A stretch of DNA of 64,000 nucleotides, from contig NZ_JBBPBZ010000002.1 in assembly GCF_038070105.1 (NCBI RefSeq), positions 1,431,001 to 1,495,000 on the forward strand, given 5' to 3'. The stretch comes from Methylocystis sp. IM3. Its GTDB lineage: Bacteria > Pseudomonadota > Alphaproteobacteria > Rhizobiales > Beijerinckiaceae. Both the position numbers and the translations under genes were made by a program. Shown here one piece after another: positions 42,626 through 50,916 of this stretch. The notes beneath the pieces were generated by a model. The model saw nothing but the letters and a program-made list of their open reading frames with translations. It was not told where the DNA came from and searched no databases. Positions within the stretch are counted from its first letter, which is position 1. Every line of letters starts with the position of its first letter.

Positions 42626-43351
42626 TTAGAAACTTCGCCCGCCCGTGGCAATCTCGCCGCCCGTCGCTGGGCCCTCGAGGCGCATGTCCCAGCTTTCGAC
42701 CCTGCCGTTCTCCAGCCGCCGCCGGGCGAGACGCCGCCAGCCCTGTGCGAGCGGCGCCAGTTCGGCCATGGCGAAAAGGCCGGTGCGATCTCCTGTTTCG
42801 AGGTAGAGCAGGCGGTTGAGCCGCGATAGCGGCCAGTCGGGGCAGGGGCGTTCGGCGAGAATGAGCCGGTCGCCCGGCTTGGCGATTCCATCGGCGAGCA
42901 CGCGGTAATACCATCCGGCGCGGCCACTCTTCTGGACGCGGCGCGCCATGTCCGCGACCCCAAAACGCCGGTTGAGCTTCCAGCACGGCTGGCGGCCCTG
43001 GCTGACCTGCAAAAGCGCGGTTCCGAATTCGACGATGTCGCCGAGATAGACGTTGTCCTCCGTCCATCCCTTTGTGGACAGGTTCTCGCCGAAGGCGCCT
43101 GGCGTTGCGAGCGGCGCGGCGGGGCCGATCTCGGCGCGCCAGGCGGCGTAATGGTCGAAGGCGTAATGATGCAGCGCCTTCTCGGGGCCGCCGTGATGGG
43201 CAAGGTCTGCCTGCGCATCGCCGCGGAGGCCGCCCGCATCGATACGCCACGGGCCGGGTGCGGGCTTCTTGTCGATGCCGCTCATGCAACCGCCGCCGAG
43301 CAGGGCGACGGCGCCTGTCAATACGAGCGGCTGGACCGCTGGCGGCGTCAT
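42626..43351 (-). CDS. MOSC-domain protein (YiiM-like)
   Basis: 241 residues. The MOSC part has GLRGDAQADLAHHGGPEKAL, the FGENLSTKGWTEDNVYLGDI block and the conserved cysteine in VSQGRQPCWKLNRRFG, which binds sulphur for transfer to molybdenum cofactor substrates or N-hydroxylated compounds. A 3-alpha-like C-terminal extension is present (WPLSRLNRLLYLETGD). The start overlaps the redoxin stop by four bases. Confidence 0.9.
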   Translation of the reverse strand: MTPPAVQPLVLTGAVALLGGGCMSGIDKKPAPGPWRIDAGGLRGDAQADLAHHGGPEKALHHYAFDHYAAWRAEIGPAAPLATPGAFGENLSTKGWTEDNVYLGDIVEFGTALLQVSQGRQPCWKLNRRFGVADMARRVQKSGRAGWYYRVLADGIAKPGDRLILAERPCPDWPLSRLNRLLYLETGDRTGLFAMAELAPLAQGWRRLARRRLENGRVESWDMRLEGPATGGEIATGGRSF

Positions 43352-43818
43352 GCCCGCTCCGCGAGAAGTGAGCCAATGATGGCCCCGAGCGCCATATCGT
43401 CCTCCTGCCCGAAGCCGTGATGGCGGATCGACCCGTCGCGCCCGATTATGATGGCGGTCGGCGTGCCGCGCATCTGATAGCGCCGCATGGTGAGCGGGAT
43501 CGGCCCGTCTTCGGCCGCCTCGTCGACTCCGATGGGGAAAGTGAGCCGATATTCGTGAATGAAGGCCTCGAGCGAGACGGGCGTCATTGCAGCGTGATGC
43601 TCGAAAACCGTGTGCAGACCCAGAACCGTGAGATCAGTGTTGCGAAAAAGCTCATGCGCGCGCTGGGCCTGCGGCGTCCCATGCGCCACGCAGCCGGGGC
43701 AAAGCATCTGGAAGGCGTGGAGCATCACGACGCGCCCGCGTAAATCCGCGAGCGCAACGGGTCGCTGCGTATTGAACCAGCGCGAAACGGAAAGCTCCGG
43801 CGCGATCGGCGCGTTCAT
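43348..43818 (-). CDS. Redoxin / thioredoxin-like peroxiredoxin family protein
   Basis: 156 residues, thioredoxin fold (LADLRGRVVMLHAFQMLCPG; TFPIGVDEAAEDGPIPLTMR; MRGTPTAIIIGRDGSIRHHG). The active site is CPGC, resembling a redox CxxC rather than the single-cysteine peroxiredoxin type. No signal peptide, so cytoplasmic. aggagg lies ten bases before the ATG. First gene of the leftward cluster. Confidence 0.85.
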   Translation of the reverse strand: MNAPIAPELSVSRWFNTQRPVALADLRGRVVMLHAFQMLCPGCVAHGTPQAQRAHELFRNTDLTVLGLHTVFEHHAAMTPVSLEAFIHEYRLTFPIGVDEAAEDGPIPLTMRRYQMRGTPTAIIIGRDGSIRHHGFGQEDDMALGAIIGSLLAERA

Positions 43819-43969
43819 GCAGTCCCATCCTCCTTTTACGCCAGAGATTGCGTCCTGGCCGTGCTTTTGCAAGGGCCACCCGAGGGCAAAGCGGAGAGCC
43901 TTTACCTTTTGGCCAAATTGCGAGAGCTTCGCAGGACAGCCGCTCGCGGCGCCACCGAGGTCAAGCTTC

Positions 43970-44767
43970 ATGCGCTGGCTCATCGTCTCGGACCTGCATT
44001 ATGCGCTGCCGCAGTTCGACTGGCTGGCGCGCGCCGCTCCGCAGTTCGACCTCGTGATTTTCGCCGGCGACGCACTCGACGCCGGCTCGATCGTCGATTT
44101 CGCAGCGCAGACGGTGGTGGTGCGCAAATATCTGGAGCGTCTGGCGGCGACCACGCGGGTCATCTTCTGCAGCGGCAACCACGATCTCGACGCCCGCAGC
44201 GAGAGCGGCGAGAAGATCGCGCGCTGGGTCGAGGAGGCGCGCCTGTCGGGCGTCGCCTGCGACGGCGACGCCATTGTCGTCGGCGATGTGCTGTTCTCGG
44301 TTTTTCCCTGGTGGGACGGGCCGCTTGTGAAGGAAAGGCTGCTGCGCCAACTCGCATTGGACGCCCAGCGGCGAGAGGGTCGGCGATGGGTCTGGGCGCA
44401 TCACGCGCCGCCCCGACAATCGCCGACGAGCTGGTCCGGCAAGCAGAGTTTCGGCGACGCAGACCTCGTCGAGTGGATCGGGCAATACAGGCCGGATGTC
44501 GTCATCTGCGGCCACATCCATCAATCGCCCTTCGTTGCCGAGGGCTCCTGGATCGACCGGCTCGGCGACACATGGGTGCTCAACGCCGGCCGCCAATATG
44601 GCGCGCCGCCCGCCTATATCGCCATTGACGCCATCCGCGACGAGGCGTTGTGGATGTCGGCGATGGGGGCGCAATCGGTGCGCCTCGACCAGCCGCTCGA
44701 AAGGCCCATTCCGGCTTTGCGCGCTCTCCCCGACTGGTTCGCGCCGCCGCCCCTTCCGGCTTTTTGA
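43970..44767 (+). CDS. Calcineurin-like metallophosphoesterase
   Basis: 265 residues with the metal-binding motifs DLHYALP (D-x-H), FAGDALDAG (GD-x-x-D), CSGNHDLDA (GNHD), WAHHAPP and CGHIHQSP (GH-x-H). The dinuclear centre looks complete. The substrate is unknown; it may be a phosphodiesterase or nucleotidase. Starts at the ATG of MRWLIVSDLH. Divergent from the redoxin gene. Confidence 0.9.
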   Translation: MRWLIVSDLHYALPQFDWLARAAPQFDLVIFAGDALDAGSIVDFAAQTVVVRKYLERLAATTRVIFCSGNHDLDARSESGEKIARWVEEARLSGVACDGDAIVVGDVLFSVFPWWDGPLVKERLLRQLALDAQRREGRRWVWAHHAPPRQSPTSWSGKQSFGDADLVEWIGQYRPDVVICGHIHQSPFVAEGSWIDRLGDTWVLNAGRQYGAPPAYIAIDAIRDEALWMSAMGAQSVRLDQPLERPIPALRALPDWFAPPPLPAF

Positions 44768-44859
44768 AAAGGCGTCTATCTATCAGATGGCTTTGGCGGT
44801 CCAGCTTGACCTGGGTCGAGCGCGGGTGCGACATTCTCCATGCTGCGGACCGCCTCTCG

Positions 44860-45801
44860 ATGAGTGTAAAAAGGGGACGTCGTTTGGCGGATCACCAATC
44901 ATTCTCTGGCAGTGAAGAATCGCGAGGCTCCTACGTCGACGGCCATCCGCTCGACGAGGTCCATTACATCGAAGCCAAAATCATCCTCAACGGTCTGCGC
45001 TTCACCTCGATCCAAAGCTTCCACGACTTCGGAAAACTGGTCCGCAAGGTCGCCAGGCAGCTCCATGTCGACTTCGAAACCGAGCCCTGTGAAGGCCTCC
45101 GCCCGCAGATCCGGGAGGTTCTGTTTCTCGATACGAAGGATTTCAAGCTCTACAACAACGCCTTCATCCTGCGGCGCCGTATCGCTTATGAGGATGGGTT
45201 CCCGGCCGGCGAACCCGAGATCGTCTTCAAATTCCGCCATCCCGATCTCGAAACCGCCTCCCAGTTGGACGTTCGGCCCAATATTCCGGGCGCGTGGCGC
45301 ATCAAGTTCAAGGAGGAGTGGCTTCCGGAGAAGACGCGTATCGGCGGCTCGCGCTCGCTCTATTCGCACAATGTCGAGTTCAAGGTAAATCCGCTGAGTT
45401 TCAACGAGAACCTCACGGATACGGCGACGCTTGTCGAGGCCTTGCCCGCCCTGCGGCCGCTACTTGTCGAGAAGAAAAGCGGCCAGCTTCAGCTCGTCAA
45501 CCGCACGGCGGTCGAGGAAGTGCTCCAGCAACTCGGGACGCTCGATTTCGGCAAGGGATTGGAGGCTGCGAGCAACGTGTCGGTGTGGCGCGCGCGCGGC
45601 GACCATCGCCAGCTCGTGGGCGAGTTCTCGTTTCAGCACAAGTTTCAGCGCCGCGAGGAGCTGAGCGCCAGGGCGCTGCAGAAATGCGCCGAATTCTTCA
45701 GGCTTTTGCAGCACGAAGCGCAGGACTGGATCAGCCTCGGCACGACCAAGACGGGCGCCGTTTACCGGCTCAAGGGCAATCCGCCGCAAAGCCATGAGTG
45801 A
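44860..45801 (+). CDS. Putative CYTH/VTC-like triphosphate-tunnel protein
   Basis: About 313 residues I do not recognise as a named family. Alternating charged strands (HYIEAKIILNGLRF; LFLDTKDFKLYNNAFILRRR; EIVFKFRHPD; AWRIKFKEEW; HNVEFKVNPL) look like the beta-barrel of CYTH or VTC proteins that bind triphosphate or polyphosphate and metal. A TTG 24 bases inside, after aaggggacgtcgt, is an alternative start. It overlaps the chromate-transporter gene by eight bases. Confidence 0.55.
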   Translation: MSVKRGRRLADHQSFSGSEESRGSYVDGHPLDEVHYIEAKIILNGLRFTSIQSFHDFGKLVRKVARQLHVDFETEPCEGLRPQIREVLFLDTKDFKLYNNAFILRRRIAYEDGFPAGEPEIVFKFRHPDLETASQLDVRPNIPGAWRIKFKEEWLPEKTRIGGSRSLYSHNVEFKVNPLSFNENLTDTATLVEALPALRPLLVEKKSGQLQLVNRTAVEEVLQQLGTLDFGKGLEAASNVSVWRARGDHRQLVGEFSFQHKFQRREELSARALQKCAEFFRLLQHEAQDWISLGTTKTGAVYRLKGNPPQSHE

Positions 45802-46360
45802 TCCCGCGCCCCAGGTTTCCATCGGCGAGATTTTTCGAGCCTTTCTCACGATCGGCGCGACGAGTCTCGGCGGCGGCGTGGTCGGCTATCTGCGCTCGAG
45901 CCTCGTCGGCTCGCTCAAATGGCTGGACGACGAGACTTTCGTCGAATTGCTGGCGATCTGCCAGTCGCTGCCGGGCCTCAACGCCTCCAACATGGCGATT
46001 CTCGTTGGCGACCGCCTTCGCGGCGGCCTGGGGGCGGCGGTCGCGCTCGTCGGCATCTGCCTGCCCGGCGGCCTCATCATGGTCGCGGCGGCCATGGCGC
46101 TGGGCTCCGGTCTTCACGACCACCCGCTCGTCAGCGCTATCCTGCGCGGAGTCTCGGCCGGCGCGGTGGGCATGGTCATCTATGTGACGACGCAGCTTGG
46201 CCGCAAGACGATTCGTCGTCCGGCTGACGCCGTCTTCGCGGCGGCGACGCTGGTTTTTGTCGCCGTGCTCCATGAGTCGGTGCTGCTGGCGCTCGCCGTC
46301 GTGGCCCCGATCGCGACGCTTTGGTTCCGCCCACGGAACACTCCAGAGGATCGGCCATGA
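45794..46360 (+). CDS. chrA: CHR-family chromate transport protein, subunit 1
   Basis: 188-residue half-size CHR protein (GATSLGGGVVGYLRSSLVG; CQSLPGLNASNMAILVGDRL), about six membrane helices. Long CHR proteins have two such halves; here they are separate genes overlapping by four bases (ATGA). Function in chromate or sulphate efflux is inferred from the family. Confidence 0.88.
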   Translation: MSDPAPQVSIGEIFRAFLTIGATSLGGGVVGYLRSSLVGSLKWLDDETFVELLAICQSLPGLNASNMAILVGDRLRGGLGAAVALVGICLPGGLIMVAAAMALGSGLHDHPLVSAILRGVSAGAVGMVIYVTTQLGRKTIRRPADAVFAAATLVFVAVLHESVLLALAVVAPIATLWFRPRNTPEDRP

Positions 46361-46878
46361 AGCAGATGGTCGCGCTCGTCGGCGTCTTCGCCTATCTGTC
46401 GCTCCTCACCATCGGCGGCGGCATGGCGGCCTTCCCCGAGATGAAGACGCTGACAGTCGGCGTCTTCCACTGGCTGACGAAGGACCAGCTCGTCCATCTC
46501 TACAGCATCGGCCAGATGGCGCCCGGCCCAAACATGATGATGATCGCCGGGATCGGCGAATGGGTCGCGGGTCCCGTCGGCGCGATCGCCGTCACCCTCG
46601 CTTTCTTCCTGCCGACCGGGTTGCTCACACTTTGGGTCGGCCGCGTCTGGGAGCATCTCGCCGGCTGGCCGTGGCGCGCGTCGATCCAGCGCGCCCTCGG
46701 CGTTGTCTCCATCGGCCTCCTGCTCGGCGGCGTGGTCAGCATCAGCAAGGTCGTGCTGACGGGCTGGCACTCGGCTGCGATCGCGGCGGTCGTCTTCGCA
46801 ATTCTGATGGCGACCGACATGAACCCCCTGCCGTTGATGGCGGCCTCCGCCGTCGCGGGCATACTCTTCTTCCGTTAG
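46357..46878 (+). CDS. CHR-family chromate transport protein, subunit 2
   Basis: 173 residues, the partner half (LLTIGGGMAAFPEMKTLTVG; YSIGQMAPGPNMMMIAGIGE). It starts within the stop of subunit 1. The opposite membrane orientation expected of the pair fits a two-gene short-chain CHR transporter. Confidence 0.88.
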   Translation: MKQMVALVGVFAYLSLLTIGGGMAAFPEMKTLTVGVFHWLTKDQLVHLYSIGQMAPGPNMMMIAGIGEWVAGPVGAIAVTLAFFLPTGLLTLWVGRVWEHLAGWPWRASIQRALGVVSIGLLLGGVVSISKVVLTGWHSAAIAAVVFAILMATDMNPLPLMAASAVAGILFFR

Positions 46879-46879
46879 G

Positions 46880-47365
46880 CTAACCGCCGTATCCGTCGCG
46901 GTTGGAAACCTGTCCCGCCCCGCTGGCCCTCTGCTGATGCATGAGGGATTCGAGAACCTCCCCGACCATTTCAAGGTGGTTTCCATAACCGGCGAACTGC
47001 CGCTTGATGTCCACGAGATAGGTCGTGGCGGCGTTGAGGCGGCGCGCGAGCAGGCGCGAGACCAGCCACGCGAGTTCGGGGCGTCCACTGAGAAAGGCGG
47101 CGCCATCCTCGGCGACATGCACGCGCGCTTCCCCCAGGGCGCGGACGGTCGCCGTATGAGGCGAGTCGAGAAGCACCGCCATTTCCCCGATGAGCGAGCC
47201 CGGCTCGTCGAGAACAGCAACGCATGTCTCGCCGCGCAACACCTCGAGTCGCCCGTCCAGCAGCGCATAGAGATGACCGGTTCTTTCGCCTTCGGGGAGC
47301 AGCGTCTCCCCGTCGGCGAGACGGCGCAGCGGGACGCCGTCGAAATGGGCGAGAATTTCACGCAT
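46880..47365 (-). CDS. Cyclic-nucleotide-binding domain protein
   Basis: 161 residues with one Crp-like sensor domain (FDGVPLRRLADGETLLPEGE; LYALLDGRLEVLRG; GSLIGEMAVLLDSPHTATVR; the GE-x-A-x-L-x(3)-P-x-TAT phosphate cassette is present with R). No DNA-binding domain. A helical tail follows (LNAATTYLVDIKRQFAGYGN). ggag precedes the ATG. It converges with the CHR genes two bases apart. Confidence 0.85.
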   Translation of the reverse strand: MREILAHFDGVPLRRLADGETLLPEGERTGHLYALLDGRLEVLRGETCVAVLDEPGSLIGEMAVLLDSPHTATVRALGEARVHVAEDGAAFLSGRPELAWLVSRLLARRLNAATTYLVDIKRQFAGYGNHLEMVGEVLESLMHQQRASGAGQVSNRDGYGG

Positions 47366-47517
47366 AGGCTTGTCTCCGGCGCCCCCATGGGCCTTGCGCG
47401 GTTTGCAGGGTGCGCGCTCATGGCGGCTCCTGTCAAACTGTGAGGCGCCGGCGCCGTGAAGCAGCCATTTTCGTCGCGGTATTTTGTCGGGTTCGAGCTT
47501 TCCACAAGGACAGCGCA

Positions 47518-47772
47518 ATGCTGAAACCCGGATTTCTGGCGGCGTTGGCGGCGGGCCTGCTGCTATGCGCCTGCGAGACGACCACACCCGCCCAGCAGCG
47601 CGCGGCGGACGAAGCGCGGTGCCGATCCTATGGCTTCCGGCGCGGGACGGATGGATTTTCCAAGTGCCTGCTCGACGTAGACCTCGACCGGGCCGCCGAT
47701 CGTCGCGTCCAGCGCGAGGAGCTGTACCTGTCCACCGGGCCGCGCGTCGGGCCGTATTGGCGCTATTGGTGA
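47518..47772 (+). CDS. Small lipoprotein
   Basis: 84 residues with a lipobox (ALAAGLLLCAC then ETTTPAQQRA). The mature part has CRSYGFRRGTDGFSKCLLDV, a two-cysteine pattern common in alphaproteobacterial lipoproteins of unknown role. agga lies seven bases before the ATG. Confidence 0.8.
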   Translation: MLKPGFLAALAAGLLLCACETTTPAQQRAADEARCRSYGFRRGTDGFSKCLLDVDLDRAADRRVQREELYLSTGPRVGPYWRYW

Positions 47773-47896
47773 GGCGGCGCGCGAGGGTCCCCAGGCCGTC
47801 GCCCAAAAGTGGAATTTCTGCGGAACGCCAGTCCCTTGGCAAGGTTCTTCCGTGAGAGCGCGACGGGGTGCGCCGTCGCCCGCGGAGGCTTTCGCA

Positions 47897-48880
47897 ATGG
47901 CGATGGAGCAGGTTTCGGCATCCGCGCGGGAAGCGTCGGAGAGAGGACGAGAGGCGGCGACGCCTGCTGATATTCCGGCGCGCGGCTGGAGGGATGTGCT
48001 CGCTCGCGTCTATGAAAATATTGCCGAGCACCGCATTCTGGCCATCGCCGCCGGCGTGACGTTCTATGCCTTGCTCGCAATCTTTCCGGCGATCGCGGCC
48101 TTTGTCGCGCTGTACGGGCTCTTCGCCGATCCGGCGGCGATCAGCGCGCATCTCAATGCGCTTTCCGGCTTCATTCCCGCCGAGGGCCTGTCGATCATCG
48201 GGGAGCAAATTCATCGCGTGGCCGCGCAGGGCGCCACGAAGCTCGGCGCAACCTCGATCATCGGTCTGCTCGTGTCGCTCTGGAGCGCCAACGCCGGAAT
48301 GAAGGCGATCTTCGACGCCCTCAACGTTGTGTATCAGGAAAAAGAGAAGCGCGGCTTCTTCAGGCTCAACGCCGTGACGCTCGCCTTCACGCTCTGTGGC
48401 ATGGCGACGGTGGCGCTGTCGCTCGGCGTCATGGTCGCCATGCCGCCGGCGCTTCAGGCGCTCCCTCTGCCGGGAGCCGTCGATACGGCGATCGCCTTTC
48501 TGCGCTGGCCCCTGCTTCTCGTGCTGATCGCGTTTGCCATTTCGCTCGTCTATCGGTTCGGGCCGAGCCGCGACGGACCCAAATGGCGCTGGGTGAGCTG
48601 GGGCGGCGCGCTCGCCGCCTTTCTCTGGCTCGCGGCCTCGCTGCTCTTTTCGTGGTATGCGGCGAACCTCGGCAATTTCAATGAGACCTATGGCTCGTTG
48701 GGCGCGGTCATTGGCTTCATGCTATGGATGTGGGCGTCCACCATCGTGCTGCTCACCGGCGCGGAACTCAACGCCGAGATGGAGCATCAAACCGCCAAGG
48801 ACACGACCGAGGGGAAGTCGCGGCCGCTCGGCAAGCGGGGAGCCGTCATGGCCGACACCATCGGACGGCCGATGAGCTAG
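47897..48880 (+). CDS. YihY/BrkB-family inner-membrane protein
   Basis: 327 residues with six membrane helices and family blocks LAIAAGVTFYALLAIFPAIA, WSANAGMKAIFDALNVVYQE, FGPSRDGPKWRWVSWGGALA and YGSLGAVIGFMLWMWASTIV. The transport role is unknown; this family was wrongly called RNase BN. ggagg sits eight bases before the ATG; a GTG upstream is weaker. Converges with the broken antiporter gene. Confidence 0.93.
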   Translation: MAMEQVSASAREASERGREAATPADIPARGWRDVLARVYENIAEHRILAIAAGVTFYALLAIFPAIAAFVALYGLFADPAAISAHLNALSGFIPAEGLSIIGEQIHRVAAQGATKLGATSIIGLLVSLWSANAGMKAIFDALNVVYQEKEKRGFFRLNAVTLAFTLCGMATVALSLGVMVAMPPALQALPLPGAVDTAIAFLRWPLLLVLIAFAISLVYRFGPSRDGPKWRWVSWGGALAAFLWLAASLLFSWYAANLGNFNETYGSLGAVIGFMLWMWASTIVLLTGAELNAEMEHQTAKDTTEGKSRPLGKRGAVMADTIGRPMS

Positions 48881-49940
48881 CCCCACCAGAAGATGGCGGC
48901 GATGATCACATAAAGGCCGACGAGCGCGGCGCCGTCGACCATGTCCGCCTCGCCGTCCACCGTCACCACCGTCACCACCATCACCGACAGGAACATGGCG
49001 GCGACGAGGATGGTGGGAGTGGCGAGGGTGAAGGCCGCGCCTCCGAGCATGGCGCTCACCAGCACGAGAATCGGCACGACGACAACGGCGACCTGCAGCG
49101 CGCTCGTGAGGACCACGCTGACAGCAAGCTCGGCTTTGCCGGCCGCGGCGAGGCGCAGCCCCACGACATTCTCGATCGCGTTGCCCGCGATGGCGACCAC
49201 CACAAGGCCCGTGAAGGTCTGGTTGAGCCCCAGCGTATCCATCGCGGGCTCGAGCGCCTCGACGAACCAGTCCGAGACCAGCACGGCCGCCGCCGCGCAG
49301 ACCAGAAGCACGCCGACCGCAGCGGGAAGCGGCCAGGCATGAGCGCGGGCGTGGGCCTCCGCCGGAACGGCGCGCTGTCCGGGTCCGAGCATCTCCTTCA
49401 TCATGACGGCGAAAACCAGGAGTAGAACAACCGCGCAAACCACCGCGAGCGGCTGCTCGTGCGCGCCAGCCGGAAGATGCAGCTCGTTGGCGAGCGTCGG
49501 CAGCGACAACGCCGAGACCGCGAGCAGCAGGAGCGAGGCGATCATGCGGGGCGTCCGGTTCCCGAAGACGAGCACGCCATGCCGCCATCCGCCCACGATG
49601 AAGGCAAGGCCGAGCACGAGCAGGACATTGGCGAGAATCGAGCCGATCAGCGACGCCTGCACCACGGTGACGAGGCCGGCCTGGAGCGAGAAGATGCAGA
49701 CGAACACTCAGGCAGGCTGCCGACCGCCGCCTGGACGAGGCCAGTGGCGGCGGGGCTCAGATGATTGCCGACCTGGTCGGTCGCTTCGCTGATGACATAC
49801 GCGACGCCAGCTAGCGCCACGGCGCTCGCGAGAAAGCCCGGGATAGGCCCAGCGTGCCAGACATGCGCCGCGCCGGCGGCGCCGACGAGCGCCGCCGAGG
49901 CCGCCATGGCCACAATGTCTTCGCGATCGATCCGCGCCAC
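48877..49940 (-). pseudogene. Ca2+/H+ antiporter (CaxA-type) interrupted by a one-base frameshift
   Basis: Cation/H+ exchanger that would export calcium. The first 78 residues (frame A) end VQAAVGSLPE, and the rest (frame B) resumes FVCIFSLQAGLVTVVQASLI. The expected junction is LPE-LFVCIF; one C is missing between 49706 and 49707, giving LPECSSASS and a stop at 49647. Both halves otherwise look sound (ATDQVGNHLSPAATGLVQAA; NQTFTGLVVVAIAGNAIENV). Recent inactivation, a sequencing error, or slippage are all possible. A start within the second frame would give an N-terminally truncated product. Confidence 0.85.
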
Positions 49941-50031
49941 CGCGTTCCCCTTCCAAGAAGCCCGATCCGTTTCCGTTATGCGGAAATCTCCCTGATGCTT
50001 TATGAAGAAGCCGGTTCACGAGGGAATCGAC

Positions 50032-50382
50032 ATGCCCGAGCTTCTTCGCGCCAGCGTGTTTCTGTCGGCCGCCCTGCTGGGCGCGGCGCCGGCCGCCGCC
50101 GCCGGGCCGTTTCAGTGCCGGCTCATGGAAACGCAGGCCTTCCTGCCGGACTTGCAGACCTTCAGCGGCTACCGCTGGATCGAGTGCCTTGTCGTCGGCC
50201 CCGAGGTCGCCGAGGTGGAAGGCATTGCCGTGAACAATGGCAAATGCCAGAGCTTCGACTATTGGTATGCGGGCCGGAGCTTCGCCAGAGGGCAGGCGAT
50301 CCATATTCCCTATGCCTGCATGACCCCTGTTAACGTGACAATTGCAGCGAACGGGCTATTTTGGCCGGTGAATCTGAGATAG
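50032..50382 (+). CDS. Small exported protein of unknown function
   Basis: 116 residues with a signal peptide (MPELLRASVFLSAALLGAAP then AAAAG). The mature part has four cysteines (FQCRLM, IECLVV, GKCQSF, YACMTP) that could form two disulphides. gaggga lies six bases before the ATG. No family recognised. It precedes two further small genes on the same strand. Confidence 0.75.
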   Translation: MPELLRASVFLSAALLGAAPAAAAGPFQCRLMETQAFLPDLQTFSGYRWIECLVVGPEVAEVEGIAVNNGKCQSFDYWYAGRSFARGQAIHIPYACMTPVNVTIAANGLFWPVNLR

Positions 50383-50404
50383 GAAAAAATTCAAGGTCAC
50401 GAGG

Positions 50405-50644
50405 ATGCACATGCGCTATCTGGGCGTCGCCGTTCTCATGCTTGCGCTTTCTGGCTGCAACAGCGCAAAAAGCGTCAAGGATGAGGCGAACAGGGAATAT
50501 GCCGTCAATTCCTACGAACAGTCTCTTGAAGCCTATCAGCTCTGCGTCGCCCAGCACCCGAACGACCAGCAAAGATGCAGCGCCGTGGCGCGCGTCATCG
50601 ACGCCGACCGCAAGCGCTACGAGAAGCTGCCTCCAGCTTTGTGA
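50405..50644 (+). CDS. Small lipoprotein, 79 residues
   Basis: Lipobox in LMLALSGCNSAKS, followed by a charged helical region with two cysteines (AYQLCVAQHPNDQQRCSAVA). aaggtcacgagg stands before the ATG. Probably an outer-membrane or periplasmic lipoprotein of unknown role. Confidence 0.78.
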   Translation: MHMRYLGVAVLMLALSGCNSAKSVKDEANREYAVNSYEQSLEAYQLCVAQHPNDQQRCSAVARVIDADRKRYEKLPPAL

Positions 50645-50651
50645 TTCCCGC

Positions 50652-50816
50652 GTGCCGGGCCGCCTCGACAACGCCTTGCTTTTGGCCCTCTATCTGGCCG
50701 CCGCCGCGATTCTCGCGGTGCTGATCGCCAAGGAGTTCAGCCGCGACCGTTTCGGCGATTGCATGAGCGTCGGGGCCTTCTCGCGGGAGCAATGCGAGGA
50801 GTACGCGCGCGAGTAG
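50652..50816 (+). CDS. Small single-span membrane protein
   Basis: 54 residues from a GTG: VPGRLDNALLLALYLAAAAI then LAVLIAKEFSRDRFGDCMSV. One transmembrane helix and a polar tail with two cysteines. Seven bases after the lipoprotein stop, so probably the same operon. The start is not certain. Confidence 0.5.
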   Translation: MPGRLDNALLLALYLAAAAILAVLIAKEFSRDRFGDCMSVGAFSREQCEEYARE

Positions 50817-50916
50817 GCGCCCGGAGCGGGGTCGCGCAAAGCGACGCCCGAGGTTAGACTGGCTGAAAAGCAGCCATTCAGGCTCGGCGCGTTGATGACG
50901 GCAGGAGAGTCCCTTT

